Source: Diploptera punctata | Taxonomy: Eukaryota; Arthropoda; Insecta; Blattodea; Blaberidae | DNA: 64,000 bases | NCBI GenBank assembly: GCA_030220185.1 | Contig: JASPKZ010009907.1 | Span: 1-64,000, forward strand | Direction: 5' to 3' | Shown: in pieces, positions 42,006 through 53,177 of the stretch | How the letters are laid out: the number at the start of each line of letters is the position of its first letter | How positions within the stretch are numbered: position 1 is the stretch's first letter | The notes under the pieces: generated by a model | Seen by the model: the letters and a program-made list of their open reading frames with translations, nothing else | Database searches by the model: none | What the model was told of the DNA's origin: nothing | Translations under genes and position numbers: made by a program

Positions 42006-42295
42006 ATAGATCGATACAATATAGGAATATAGAATACTGAGAGGTAACATGATGTGAGATGTTTAGTAGCAGATGAATTCTGGTGCGAACGTGTAGCGCC
42101 TACTCAAATACTGTAGTGGTTGGAGAATAGAAGTTGATAGCGACAAGATATAGGCCTACTATGTAGTGTGGCGTAGGGAACAGTATAATTTTTACTAGTA
42201 GAGTAGAAAAAATGTATTTTCTGCTATTATGGAGATTGAGCCAGCATAGGTAGATAGTGGATGAAGAAATGTGGTCATATTTAAGGATATTGGAT
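42006..42295. other. Unannotated stretch
   Basis: Nothing recognised with confidence. Confidence 0.4.
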
Positions 42296-42299
42296 AGAC

Positions 42300-42735
42300 A
42301 TAGAACATTAAACAACAAAACAAGGAGACATAGGCCTATTGGATTGAAGTTTTATAAACATTGGCAGTTCCTGTAGCTATTAATTTATGGGAGCGAAACT
42401 TTGGTAATGATCAAAAAATTTCAAAATAGAATACGAAACGTAGAAATTAACTTTCTTAAAAGAACAAAAGAATGCAGGAGATTGGATCGGATAAAGAATG
42501 ACGATATAAGAACAGAGTTAAATTTATATCCACTGAATGAAAAAAATCAAAGAATAAGAGGTAAATTGTTTACACATGAAGGAAGAATGAATGTAACAAG
42601 ATTACCAAAAGCAGCAAATAACTACAAGCCAAGAGGTTCAAGGAATGTAGGAAGGCCAGTAAAAAGATGGACAGAACAACTGAGAGGCAGAACAGGCAGT
42701 TTGCCTAGACCGTGAAATGAAGAAGAATAGACCTA
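42300..42735 (+). mobile_element. LINE C-terminal region, family G-like
   Basis: The frame 42401-42715 is open for 104 codons: MVMIKKFQNRIRNVEINFLK, RTKECRRLDRIKNDDIRTEL, NLYPLNEKNQRIRGKLFTHE, GRMNVTRLPKAANNYKPRG, RNVGRPVKRWTEQL, then a GAAGAAG tail. Upstream in the same frame is YGSETL. Related to 26310-26700 and 48553-48745. Confidence 0.8.
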
Positions 42736-42824
42736 GATATCTGATAATATTAAAGTTATGGATATTTGTACTTTTTTGCGGTTGTCTTTAGTTAAGGTCT
42801 GTCGTTACTCATTAGGCAAGTAGA

Positions 42825-43081
42825 GACTCTTGTTATTCCAACGTCTCTAAAAAATGTTAAATTAAAATTATATAAGGCGGTGATCCTTCCTGTTACACTA
42901 GGACTATATGGTTGCGAAGCATGGTTTTTTTTATTTTAAAAGAGAAGAAAATATTGCTAGTTTTTAATAATAAGGAAGAATTTTGAGTTAAAATGAGACG
43001 AACATGCAGGTGAGTGGAGAAATTACTTAATAGTGAACTACATGATATTTATGGTAAATCATATGTGATAAGGAAAGTTAA
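42825..43081 (+). mobile_element. RTE-type LINE (family A), part 1 (outer element of a three-level nest)
   Basis: Reads LVIPTSLKNVKLKLYKAVI, then a YGCEAW, then a frame-broken stretch to ELHDIYGKSYVIRKV. It stops at a SINE insertion; the second half resumes at 43746. Confidence 0.85.
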
Positions 43082-43316
43082 TCCCGCGCCCTAATCGAGC
43101 CGTTTAAAGCGCCATTCCTTGGTGTAGTATTACCTACGAGACTTGAGCTGGTTTGAGTCCCAAGGAGAGAGAAAAAAAAGTTATTTTGGTCTTTATGAGA
43201 CCGGTACATACCCCCACACAGCATAATGAGGAGTTTGAGAAATTAGCTCTAGGTTGAGAAAAGCAGTTATAATTGCCGTGAAATCGAAATGCTGACCACA
43301 TGCCATCCTTATATTG
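43082..43316 (+). mobile_element. tRNA-derived SINE, family 2, part 1 (middle element of the nest)
   Basis: Reads CGCGCCCTAATCGAGCCGTT, GGTTTGAGTCCC (B-box), GACCGGTACATACCC, AGCAGTTATAATTGCCGTG, GCTGACCACATGCC. A 17 bp duplication of LINE sequence flanks the whole SINE: 43065-43081 and 43746-43762, two mismatches. It is split by a TIR element at 43317. Confidence 0.85.
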
Positions 43317-43645
43317 TCTGTCCAACGGATCTGTGCCCCCATAAGGTATGCGAACTAAAGTCTACTTCCTTTTCTGCCCCTGCAAATCATTTCCCTCCCT
43401 GCATTCCTATCTCTCTCTTTCCTATCTCTCTTTTGCACTTGTACTCTAGTGTTGCCAACTCAACTCGAACATTGCATTATTCAATATTCAAGAGCCATGA
43501 CACAGGGGGAAGTTTGGCAACATGCCTACCCGATGGCTGCTGTTTGACGTAGGGGGAGGGGAGTGCGGTGAAATGGTGTGAGTATAGGCGTGTACTTTTC
43601 TTAGAACGATCCAAGCGCTGTAGGGGCACAGATCCGTTGGTCCGA
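43317..43645. mobile_element. 329 bp non-autonomous TIR transposon (MITE-like), innermost element
   Basis: The ends are inverted: TCTGTCCAACGGATCTGTGC on the left, and the complement of the right end reads TCGGACCAACGGATCTGTGC; both continue CCC. That is a TIR of about 23 bp with two mismatches. Flanks TTATATTG (43309-43316) and GTATACCG (43646-43653) are compatible with an 8 bp duplication of the SINE family sequence CTATACTG. No coding capacity. An 8 bp duplication suggests hAT, P or piggy-like groups other than mariner; I cannot name the family. Confidence 0.8.
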
Positions 43646-43745
43646 GTATACCGGCTAGATGATCGTCCACCTTTGTGATTAACATGTATGGATGTGTGCT
43701 CAGAAGCAGCTGGTATACATGTTTTTCTAGGTCTGTCGCACTATA
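43646..43745 (+). mobile_element. tRNA-derived SINE, family 2, part 2
   Basis: Continues the family 2 tail: CCGGCTAGATGATCGTCCAC, GTGATTAACATGTATGGATG, TCTAGGTCTGTCGCAC. Confidence 0.85.
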
Positions 43746-44035
43746 GTGATAAGAACAGTTAAGTCTTATAGACTAGATTTGGTAGGACATATGGTACACA
43801 TTCAGAATGGAAGAGGAGCATGGAAACTTATTTTAGAAATTCCAGATGTGGAAACACCAAGAATGAGGTGGAATAATAGCCTAACGTTAACAATTAATTG
43901 ATGGAGGCGGATTATACAGAGAATGATTGGAAAATATTAGTTGAGAATAGGGATGTATGGAGAGCTTATGTCCGCACAGTCATGAAAATTCGAGTTCGAT
44001 AGTGCCAGTGGATAGTTAGTTTGTTAGATATCTAA
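43746..44035 (+). mobile_element. RTE-type LINE (family A), part 2
   Basis: Resumes at GTGATAAGAACAGTTAAGTC and reads RLDLVGHMVHIQNGRGAW, then a decayed RWNN, YRENDWKILVENRDVWRAYV, ending AGTGCCAGTGGATAGTTAG. Confidence 0.85.
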
Positions 44036-44039
44036 AGTT

Positions 44040-44277
44040 TGATTTGTTATAAATAAATAAATCAATAACAATAAATATTTTATTTAAATTAGCAGAATTA
44101 AGGACATAGGCCTAGAGCCTTATCTTCCACTGAACTAGTAAAGAAAGATAGGCGTACAGGCCTGTAAATATCATTTATAAACTAGGCCTTATAAATGAAA
44201 CTCAAACTAATATTAAATACTACTAACAAAAATATACACTTGTAAGCAAATGTAGGCCTACTTGTTTTAAACACTGC
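44040..44277 (-). mobile_element. LINE family E 3' end
   Basis: On plus: AATAAATAAATC tail, then ATTAGCAGAATTAAGGACAT, CCTTATCTTCCACTGAACTA. This is the same 3' UTR terminus as 22523. The full-length RTE copy is inserted in it. Confidence 0.7.
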
Positions 44278-44688
44278 AGTCATTATAAGTCCCTCCATGG
44301 CATCTTTACCTTGTCGTGGTGGAGTGACTTGCGTGCTTAAATGATCCCGAGAGCTATGCCGGCGGTAGCATTGCTGCCGATAGGGTTAACCATGCCCGGG
44401 CTGGTCGAAGGTGATAAGCCAGACGAAAAAAGTACCTTGGTCGAAACAGTGACGATCTTTCACCATAAAAATACAACCATCAACAAATGCAGACATGGGT
44501 TCCACTGGGGTAAAATTTTCCGGAGGTCAAATAGTCCCCCATTCGGATCTCCGGGCGGGGACTACTTCCGGGAACCCATGCCAAATGCTCAAACACAGAG
44601 ACATATTCCTAGGAACATAGAATGTTAGGACTTTATACAATAGCGGGGTACTAGAGATATTAACGCGGGGAATTAGATAAAATCACCC

Positions 44689-45340
44689 TTGGATATAGTC
44701 GCTTTACAGGAAGTTAGGTGGCCAGGAGACGGTTGTCAAGAATCAGGAAGATTTGCATTATACTACGGGGGTGCAGAAAGACCTGAATTTGGAGTGGGTT
44801 TTTTAGTCCGAAGGAGGATCCTGTCCGCTATCCGAGATATTAAGTTTGTCGGTGATAGGATATCATACAAAATTCTACAGGGTAAACGACATGATTTTAT
44901 AATCGTAAATGTACATGCTCCCACAGAAGATTAAGACGACAAGATGAAGGATGAGTTCTATGAAGAATTAGAATGCGTGTTTGATAGGCTTTCACGATAT
45001 CATATGAAAATTATCTTAGGAGATTTTAATGCAAAAGTGGGGCGGGAAGATACATTCAAACCAACAATAGGCAAATTCAGACTTCATGAAGATAGTAACG
45101 ACAATGGCGTTAGATTATTCACCTCTGCCACGTCAAAGAATCTCATTGTTAAGAGCACAACATTTCAGCATAAGAATATTCATAAATACACCTGGACGTC
45201 TCCAGATGGAGAAAATCGGAACCAGATGGATCATGGACAAACGCTGGCACAGTAGCATCATCGATGTTAGATCAGTTAGAGTGACAGACTGTAATTCGAA
45301 TCATCATCTGGTCAGAGTGAAAATCAGACAACGGCTATCG
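44689..45340 (+). pseudogene. AP-endonuclease domain of the RTE element
   Basis: The open segment 44689-44934 has MDIVALQEVRWPGDG (catalytic Glu in LQEVRW) and NVHAPTED. After an in-frame stop, 44944-45255 has ILGDFNAKVGRED (Asp and Asn of the site), KYTWTSPDGENRNQMDH, and a frameshift. The next frame has DCNSNHHLVRVKIRQRLS, the final His of the fold. All usual motif positions are visible, but over three segments. In the family this domain nicks target DNA for primed reverse transcription. Confidence 0.88.
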
Positions 45341-45754
45341 CTTATGAGAGGAACAAACGCTAAAGATGATTTTGTAAAATTTGAATTTAAAAACTTGAAA
45401 AATGATGAAATGCTGGCAAGAGTACCAAATCAAAATTGCTAATAGATTTGAAGTACTGGAATCTTCAGATGACAATGTGGCAAACGAAGAAGAAACTGAT
45501 ATAAATAGGCCCTAAAGAATGGGAGGCTATAAGAGATAGGGCCTACTATTAAATTGTCAGCATCAGAAAGCATTGGTTGTTAACACACACACTAGGCAAA
45601 ACAAGAAATGGTTGCACCCTCCGAGGACTGTGCCGATATGGTAAAGAAAGAGAAAGCTAGCAAAAATGAAATGGTTAAACGAGCCAAATGACGTAAATTT
45701 AGAGCAATGAGGGTAGTGCTATACGGGAAACCACCAAGTTAATAAAGAGTAAAA

Positions 45755-46900
45755 ATGAGGGAACATGTGAGAGAGAAGATTAATGATCTTGAATTGAACC
45801 CAAAGACAAATAGGAACAGTAGAGAATTATATCAGGGAATTAATATAGAGAAGAAAGGGTTTAAGACTAGAACAAACGTAATTCGGAATGAAAATGGGGA
45901 TATGATTGCAGACTCCAGAAGTATAGTGAATAGATGGAAAAGTTATTTTAATCAGCTATTAAATGTACATACAGAACAGGACATTGAGGAGGATAAGTTA
46001 CAGACAGCAGAAATGCTAGTCGCAGAACCAAGTGTATTAGAGGTTGAAATGGCGATACAAAAATTGAAGATGTATAAAGCATCATGTTCAGATGAGATCC
46101 CAGCAGAACTGATAAAATCAGGGGGAGAAAAATTGATGGATAAGATATGCCGGTTGCTTAGTATGATTTGAGGAAAGGAAGCTCTTCCAGATGAATGGAA
46201 AGAATCTATTATTGTACCAATTTATAAGAAATGAGATAACATTGATTGCAGCAACTACAGGGACATCTCGTTACTCTCAACTTCGTACAAAATTCTTACA
46301 AATTTATTAGTCAGCAGACTTACTCCTTATATTGATGACATTCTAGGAGATCATCAATGTGAATTTAGAAGAAACAGGTCTACAACAGATCAGATTTTTA
46401 GTATAAGACAGATTTTAGAAAAGAAATGGGAATATAATGGTACCGTACATCAACTATATATAGACTTCAAAAAAGCATACGATTCAATTAAGAGGGAGAA
46501 GTTATATAGTATCCTGCTGGAGTTCGGAATTCCTAAAAGTTAGTTAGACTTATACGAATGTGTCTAAAAGGCACAAAGAGTAGGGTGCGTGTAGGTAAAC
46601 AGTTTTCGGACACTTTTGAAATCCAGAATGGGTTGAAGCAAGGAGATGCACTATTTCCTCTACTATTTATATTGTACTAGAGCATGCCATTAAATCTCTA
46701 GAGTATGATGAAGGCCTACAACTCAATGGTATTAATAAGCTGTTAGTTTATGCTGATGATGTAGTACTATTGGACGATAGTGAGGAGGTACTAAAGGACA
46801 ACACGCACACACTATTGAGTAACACTAAGGAATTAGGACTGGAAGTAAATATCCATAAAACTAAATATACGGCTACACATAGAAATACATTAGGCCTATT
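45755..46900 (+). pseudogene. Reverse transcriptase domain of the RTE element
   Basis: The frame 45755-46171 holds NRWKSYFNQLLNVHTEQDI, AEPSVLEVEMAIQKLKMYKA, SDEIPAELIKSGG, then a stop. Later motifs are SIIVPIYKK, NYRDISLLSTSYKIL, QCEFRRNRSTTDQIF, YIDFKKAYDSIKREKLYS, GLKQGDAL (Ser after Leu is replaced by Phe: ALFPLLF) and LLVYADDVVLLDDSEEV near 46740. The catalytic Asp pair of YADD is intact. Stops and frameshifts separate the blocks. Confidence 0.9.
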
Positions 46901-47122
46901 CAAATACCTAGAAACAATAATCACAAATAGGAATGAGATGCAGAAAGAAATTAAACATAGGCTCAATTCTGAAAATGAGTGCTATTATGCATTACAGATA
47001 CTTTTGATGGCCCAACTCCTTTCAAAAAACGTTAAACTGAAAATAGCCTATAGGCTATATTAATTTATATGGATGCGAAACATTGACTCTTGCTTTAAGG
47101 GAGTAAAGGAGATTACAAGTAT

Positions 47123-47400
47123 TTGAGAATAAAGTACTTAGGAAAAATGTTTGGACCTAAGAGAGATGAACAGACAGGTGAATGGAGAAGACTACATAAC
47201 AATGAACTACAATGTCTTTATAGGAAGTCAGATATAATAAGAACAGTTAAGTCACGTAGATTGCGATGGGCAGGACATGTAGTACGTATGGGGAATGAAA
47301 GAGATGCATGGAAGCTTCTTGTAGGAAAACCAGAAGGAAAACGCCCAGTTGGTAGACCAAGAATGAGGTGGAAGAATAACATTAAATATGATTGAGGGAA
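47123..47400 (+). pseudogene. C-terminal block of the RTE element
   Basis: Open for 90 codons: MRIKYLGKMFGPKRDEQTGE, LHNNELQCLYRKSDIIRTVK, RRLRWAGHVVRMGNERDAW, GKPEGKRPVGRPRMRWKNNI, then TGA in place of an expected codon just after KYD. This is the commonest segment in the window, because most copies are 5' truncated and keep only it. Its function in the element is not known to me. Confidence 0.9.
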
Positions 47401-47529
47401 GTAGATTATACAGGGAATGATTGGAAAGCATTAGATCAGGATAGGGATGTATGGAGAGCTTATGTCCGCGCGGCCATGAACCTATGGGTTCGTTAGTACC
47501 AGTGAGTAGGCTAAGTAAGTCATTATATG

Positions 47530-47825
47530 TTGGCTATATCTAATTATAGGCCTAAATTATAATTCTGGATTTATCAACTAACTTATGATGTTACAATACA
47601 AATGACGGAATCACGTGAAGTGTAGTTGGTGGCATTAGAACACACACACATAGGCCTACACGTACACACATTCATATTGCTGTAAAGCATTAAGGTATAA
47701 TGTTTATTTTTGCTTGAAAGGTGCTACTGTCCGGCAGCTCATAATTTCTGCAGGTAGCGAATTCCAATAAGGAGCTAGGTCACATGATAATACATTTTTT
47801 TAAATTTAATTCATGATAGATCTAC
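47530..47825. other. Unannotated stretch
   Basis: Nothing recognised. Confidence 0.4.
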
Positions 47826-47827
47826 AG

Positions 47828-48250
47828 TCCATCTCTGTGGTCTTTGGTAGCATCGCTGTCTCGTACGCAACGGGCCCGGGTTAGATCCCGGTAGGAATAA
47901 ATTTCTTTGGTGATGGGTTTTTTGGGATTTTTCCTTACCTTAACCAAAACGGTCCCCAAATATCATCTGGCCATCATAATCATCTTTATCACACTCGTCA
48001 TGTTTAGGGCCTAGTATGAATGTGTGAGTGTGAATATTGTGTTTCTTCTTAATGTTGTGATGTCTCGGAGGAGGTCCTGACATTGAGCTGATCACTCATT
48101 CGGGAAGGCTCTTTATGTCCCGTGTAATAAAAACGTATGTGTGATCCACAGTTTAAAATCCCTTTCTCGATAGGTGTTGCCACTTTAAGACCCGGGTGGT
48201 GTGTGGCATATAAAAAGTACCTATAAAGTGAGAGGTTAAACTGAGATGAA
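47828..48250 (+). mobile_element. tRNA-derived SINE, family 1b
   Basis: The head is TCCATCTCTGTGGTC and CTGTCTCGTACGCAACGGGC, with B-box GGGTTAGATCCCGG. The body has ACGGTCCCCAAATATCATCT. The tail has GAGGAGGTCCTGACATTGAG, CTGATCACTCATTC, AAAAGTACCTATAAAGTGAG and AGGTTAAACTGAG. AGTACCTATAA is an empty site for the insertion seen at 59765. Confidence 0.88.
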
Positions 48251-48552
48251 GAAAGAAACACAAATTGAAGATATGACGTTTTTATATCTTTGGAGCTTGT
48301 AAGTGTTTTGAAGTGTCCCCTGAGAACGCTACTAACGTTCTGCAGGGTTAGTCCTTTGGAGGGGCTGCCTCCTTAAAACCTCTGGACTTGCTTCCTTTTG
48401 TTTTATCCCCACAAGGAGGGTTGCCTCTTCCGTCTTCTGCCGTTGAGGACTTCACTCTTGTTTCCCCGAGCTGGGTCTCTTATTTCATTCCCAGAGAATG
48501 GGTTGCCACTGCCGCCATTTTCGCCGTTCCGATATAGCCTATATATATATAC
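48251..48552. other. Unannotated stretch
   Basis: A 62-codon frame at 48398-48586 has no domain. A short GC-rich part near 48300-48400 is unassigned. Confidence 0.4.
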
Positions 48553-48745
48553 AGAACAAACTGGAATGAACATTTGGCAAGGATGACTAAGTATAGAATA
48601 CCAAAAGCAGCATACATCTATTCACCACGAGGAAGAAGAAGTTTGGGAAGACCAAAGAAAAGATGGAAAGAGCAGGAATTTGGAGTCGGAACAGGCTAGT
48701 AGGCCTAATTAAGCCTAAACCGTGAAGAAGAAGAAGAAGAAGATG
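48553..48745 (+). mobile_element. LINE C-terminal fragment, family G
   Basis: Reads NWNEHLARMTKYRIPKAAY, IYSPRGRRSLGRPKKRWKEQ, EFGVGTG and the GAAGAAGAAG tail. Between the end of the frame and the tail, CTAGTA-GGCCTA-ATTAAGCC has an exact 6 bp insertion relative to 26310-26700 (complement CTACTAAATAAACC). Confidence 0.85.
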
Positions 48746-50754
48746 TTTTATATGTTAGTACTTCATTACAGAAAATCAATAGTCAATTTTTAATTTGCTA
48801 ATAGATTACTCAAAGAAACTTAAGTAACTTAAACTTAAGAATAGGTATATTCATATGAATATAGATCGAAATTATTGTAACAGTAGGAGCAAGATAAGAA
48901 AATGAACACTCATGTAAATATGTAGGCCCTATATTAGTAAAAACAACAAAACATGTAGCAATACTAATTGTAATGGAACACGCTGATTGTAAATATTTTT
49001 TTTAAAAAAAGTATTCACAAGACATATTTTGATCGATGTTTAAATAGTCAAGCGTAGTAAATTAAAGTGTTGGTCAAGATGGTGCACGGCTTGTACGACT
49101 AAGACAAAGTCATATATCAAACTGTGTGGTAATAATTCTATAAAGTATCCATCCTCACTTTCTATTAATATAAATGAAGTTTTGATGTATGACCATAAGT
49201 TTATTTATTCAATAGATTTATAATGCATTCGTTGGTCAATTTGGTTATGAGCCCCCTGCCCTTCCTCTTTCTCGAGAGACGTTGATACGTGGCACACGTC
49301 CTGCTAAAATGACTTCCAGTTTTGATAAATGACTGTTTTCTAAATAGTAGTTACCGACTGGAAGTTTAAGCTATTCATAAAGTGCCAGCTCGTATATGTT
49401 TAATTAACTAGCTACCGGTTATTATACAATAACCAGAATGACCAGTGGTCACTTGATTTTCAACCTGACTGAGCTGCCCCCTCCTCTTTAACAGCAGTAC
49501 ACTCAACCAAACTTTGTATCCAATATTCCAGGACATTAGAAACAATTATAACAGTTCCGGGTTTCAGAAAACACCTAGGAGGTGTGTTTATATAGACAAC
49601 AATATAGGCTTACATAACAACCTAGTGTTCGAACATATGGAAAGGGAACAGTACAAACTATATATCCATTAAATCAATTTTTTTCTACATTGGAAAAATA
49701 TTTTTCGTATTAATTGAAGTTTAACTAAATTAATAAAAGTAAATTTCGACATAATTACTCCAACATACAACACCAAATTTAAAATGTATTGAGAGAAATC
49801 GAGTTTTTTTGTACACGTCAACATATCTTAAACGCTAAATGGCGAATGGTGTGCAAGTAGCTGGAAATAAATTGAAATAAAAAAGGATCAAAATAGCTGT
49901 TTAAAACTAGTAAATACACGGTGTGCTCTGCTAGGGACGTCTAAATAAATTAAATGTCTTTTTATGTTGAATAAGTAAAACGGAAAAAAATAAATAAATT
50001 TATATCGTAATTATTTTTACAAACCCCGTGCTGATTATCTGGCGTTGCCCGGGAATCTATTTATCCGGATTTTCTTGACAGCAATGAGCTGAAAGACAAC
50101 AAAGATAATTGTGAGTTATCCCTAAAAGAAAGATGCGCTATCGCGGACTTTTATGTAGATTTTTTTAAAAATGATTCAATTCTACGAACATTAATAGGCC
50201 TATGGTTTAGGCTTATTTGTTATGGTATAGTCCAAAAAGTGACTTTTAGTGCACCGATGCCTTTTTTTAGCTCCGGCCCTATAGTAGGCTACATAGGTAA
50301 TAGGCTATGGTATAGGTCTATACGTTAATTGTTGCAGAAAAACTCTCTAAATGATGGTGAAAACGCCATTCAAATCGGTCAAGTAGTTTTTGAGTCCATA
50401 AAAAACAGATGGAAGGACAGACTCACACTCATTTTTAAATAGGCCTATAAAGATAAATCTAAATATTGCTTTATTTTGCTCTGAATTATATTCCTATATA
50501 TTTTTTTCAAGTTTGTCTAAATAATGTGCTTGTATTAGGGCCTAATTTATTGATTGGATGTGTGTGGGCTATAGGCCTATATATTATTGTTAAAATAGGC
50601 ATATTAACATAATTTATATAATTCCTTTCTATAAATACTTTAAATGCTTTAACTCTAAATACATATTGCGTCTATTTTTGTGACTTTATTAAATTAGCCT
50701 ATGCTATGATACGGTTAATATGGTAAAATGAGTCCTGGCAACGAAATTCTAACC
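48746..50754. other. Largely unannotated stretch
   Basis: No gene recognised. A segment at about 50030-50080 (TCTGGCGTTGCCCGGG) and one at about 50360-50425 (AATCGGTCAAGTAGTTTTTG then AAACAGATGG-AGGACAGAC) resemble motifs of a repeat widespread in invertebrate genomes. The middle looks like unique AT-rich DNA. Confidence 0.4.
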
Positions 50755-50885
50755 GATAATTTGCCTTGAACACTGAGGAAAACCAGGAAAAGCATAGTGA
50801 AGATGGTTGACACATACCTTTAAACCCATGACCTCCAGAATACTAGTCTCAAACGCTACATGTTGAGCCAATTCGCTCAGAATTA
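50755..50885 (-). repeat. tRNA-like SINE head, decayed
   Basis: The minus strand shows GAGCGAATTGGCTCAACATG, GTAGCGTTTGAGACTAG, then TGGAGGTCATGGGTTTAAAG (B-box-like). Resembles 11930-12010. Confidence 0.45.
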
Positions 50886-51431
50886 TTATTATATTATTTT
50901 AGACCTGTTATCATTATCATCATTATTAAAAACATTCTTAAATTATCTTATGTTATAGTAATATGTATAGGATGTTAAAAGTAGGCCTATTGTGTTTAGT
51001 ATAGCCTATGTATATCATAAACAGAATGTAGGCCTATAGGCTATATTTTATAAATAATTGAAGTTTCATGTAATGGGACCTAACTTATAATATTATTAAG
51101 ATAGGCCTATGTATATTTTGTATTTAGGCTAGCAGTTATACGGTTCCTTTTTGATTTAGCTACAGTATGTAGCTCCTATTATGTTTAGTAGGCCTATATA
51201 AAGAAATTGTTTAGGCTACATTATAGGCCCTATATAACTTATATATATAATAAATTTTAAGATAGGCCTATGCATATGTTGTACTTATCAATTTTACAAA
51301 CATATGTAGTGTATATGTAGGCCTATAGGTTTCATGCTTATAGGCCTATTTAAATCTAGAACTAATTTTTATTAGAACATTTTATGTCACTACAGCTCTA
51401 ATAACGTAAAAATTAGATATAGGCCTAATTG
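50886..51431. other. AT-rich stretch with the densest TAGGCCTA cluster
   Basis: Octamers occur at about 50985, 51030, 51103, 51191, 51265, 51319, 51342 and 51421. No gene or repeat family is recognised. Confidence 0.6.
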
Positions 51432-51650
51432 TTTAAAAACCCTCTGGCGGCACTATGGCCCTGGGGTCGACTCAGCCTCTAACGGAAATGAGTACCAGAC
51501 GCTTGTTCTGGGGGTAAAGGCGGCCGTCACGCAGGGCTGACAACCCGGCTGACATAAAGTGCCGATTGTCTAGAAAAAAGTGGGAGCCTTAATCTCCTAC
51601 TACCCCAAGGGCCTCCGGGTCTGTTGTGGGATCACTTTACTTTACTTTAC
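51432..51650 (+). mobile_element. SINE family 3 (head lost)
   Basis: Matches 57010-57225 almost base for base: CCCTCTGGCGGCACTATGGC, GGGTCGACTCAGCCTC, GGGCTGACAACCCGGCTGAC, CCAAGGGCCTCCGG, ending in (CTTTA)n. Confidence 0.9.
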
Positions 51651-52594
51651 TATTATGATAGGCTTATGGTTAATGCGTGAACGTCTTGTCTTGAGGTAGT
51701 CATCATAAGATCTAAACTAATGATTTGAAATTTTTAATGGAAATGTGTAGAAAATACATATTAACTTATTTATCTAATCAACATCCCATAGGCTTTAAAG
51801 TTCCATTTAAAAATAATGTTACTTTTTATATTAAACGGACTTATTTTATTATTGAATCAGAAATAACTATTGTCAGCCGGGGTTTCCTTCGGGATGTTAG
51901 AAGCCGTCTTCCGCATTGAAACCGCCCCATCTGCCGAGATTTTGTAGCTCCAAATTCCCGACAACACTCGCAAGAATTTTGCATATCGATTATATAAAAA
52001 AATTAATATCAGGTGTAGCCATTCTTCGATCTAGCATCAGTTAGGCCTATACAGACTTTTCTGATAAGTTGACGATTTCAGGTATGTAAATTTATTTCTT
52101 TTGAATTAAAGTGTAGGCCTATGTATCCACCCCACCCACTCACACACATACACACATATAGGCTATATATATTTATGAATGTGTGTATGTGTTTAGGCCT
52201 ATGTGTAGGCCTATGTGTACATGAGTGTATGTTGTATAGGCCTATTATGTCTTATGTGCATTAAAGACACAAAATTATATGCAAGGTCTTTCTTAAATTC
52301 TCAAAATTAAAGACAATTTAAATTTAACTCTAGCGTAGGCCTATTACTGAAATTAAGACGATTGAAATTTAAGGCAATTTATGAACGACTCGAACTAAAT
52401 TATGAAAGTTGGAATAGCCTACAATTAAAATATGTATGTCTATAACCATATATATGCGCACATAGGAAAGGGTACTCCTTTGCGGGAATTACTTAACCAG
52501 CTAATTTAGTGCGTTCAACTCATCCACTCACAGAAACACCTAGTAGCTACCTAAAGTATTACTTGGTTTGAAAGGCTAATTAAATTTTGTTCAG
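51651..52594. other. Unannotated AT-rich stretch
   Basis: A 64-codon frame at 51725-51919 has no domain. Many octamers lie at 52040-52340. Confidence 0.45.
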
Positions 52595-52597
52595 AGG

Positions 52598-52740
52598 CTC
52601 TAATTTTGGCTTGAGGTTCTTTCACGGCCACAGAAATCTTTAAACACGGGACACATTCCGGAGGACTTGTCTCATAGCTTTTTCCATCTTAAAAAAATCC
52701 ATCAACTCCGGCCGGACCAGAAGGCAAGGAACGTATTCCC
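52598..52740 (-). mobile_element. tRNA-derived SINE, family 4 fragment
   Basis: Minus reading: TCCGGCCGGAGTTGATGGAT, TTTTTTTAAGATGG, AAGTCCTCCGGAATGTGTCC, GAACCTCAAGCC. Confidence 0.75.
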
Positions 52741-52819
52741 TAGATAAACTAAGCGAATTCTCTAAAATTTAGTAGCATTATTATTAGGTCTATTATTAAA
52801 TTATTATAATTATTATTAT

Positions 52820-52825
52820 TTGCCC

Positions 52826-52892
<67 letters not shown>
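52820..52892. repeat. (ATT)n microsatellite
   Basis: Perfect ATT array. Confidence 0.95.
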
Positions 52893-52894
<2 letters not shown>

Positions 52895-53085
52895 GAGGTA
52901 GGTAGATCACGTAGTTTGAATGGGTGACAGTAGAAATGTTTTCAAAATTTTTGTTAGGAAAATTCCGTGACGTAGTTCTCGGTTTAGATGGGAGGATAAC
53001 ATTAGGATGATTTCAGGGAACTGTATTCAGGGGGATCGTAAATGTAACATTGAACCTGGGAGTCCGGTGGTCATAGAGATTAGGC
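52893..53085 (+). mobile_element. Possible RTE-type LINE (family A) remnant
   Basis: Contains VRKIPxRSSRFRWEDNIRM-like reading (GTTCTCGGTTTAGATGGGAG, GATAACATTAGGATGATTTC). Strongly eroded. Confidence 0.4.
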
Positions 53086-53116
53086 TATATTAGTATTATT
53101 ACTATTTTTGATAGCC

Positions 53117-53139
53117 TATTATTATTATTATTATTATTA

Positions 53140-53177
<38 letters not shown>
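53117..53177. repeat. (ATT)n microsatellite
   Basis: ATT array directly before a family 3 SINE head. Confidence 0.95.

Larger units (their letters stand above)
44288..47517 (+). mobile_element. Full-length RTE-type LINE (family A), mutated
   Basis: About 3.23 kb with perfect duplication AGTCATTATA at 44278-44287 and 47518-47527. The start AGTCCCTCCATGGCATCTTT and the (AAGT)n tail fit an RTE. Order: 5' leader, AP-endonuclease (44660-45340), linker (45340-45990), RT (46000-46900), C-terminal GHV/GRP block (47123-47395). It is the reference copy for the family. It is broken by stops (for example TAA near 44932) and frameshifts (about 45225, 45440, 46170, 46230, 46540, 46650), so it cannot encode an intact protein. 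TAGGCCTA lies at about 46889. Confidence 0.93.

Noticed and set aside
45086..45442. 118-codon frame as an independent gene
   Set aside because: It contains the frame-shifted end of the RTE endonuclease (NHHLVRVKI) and is part of the element.
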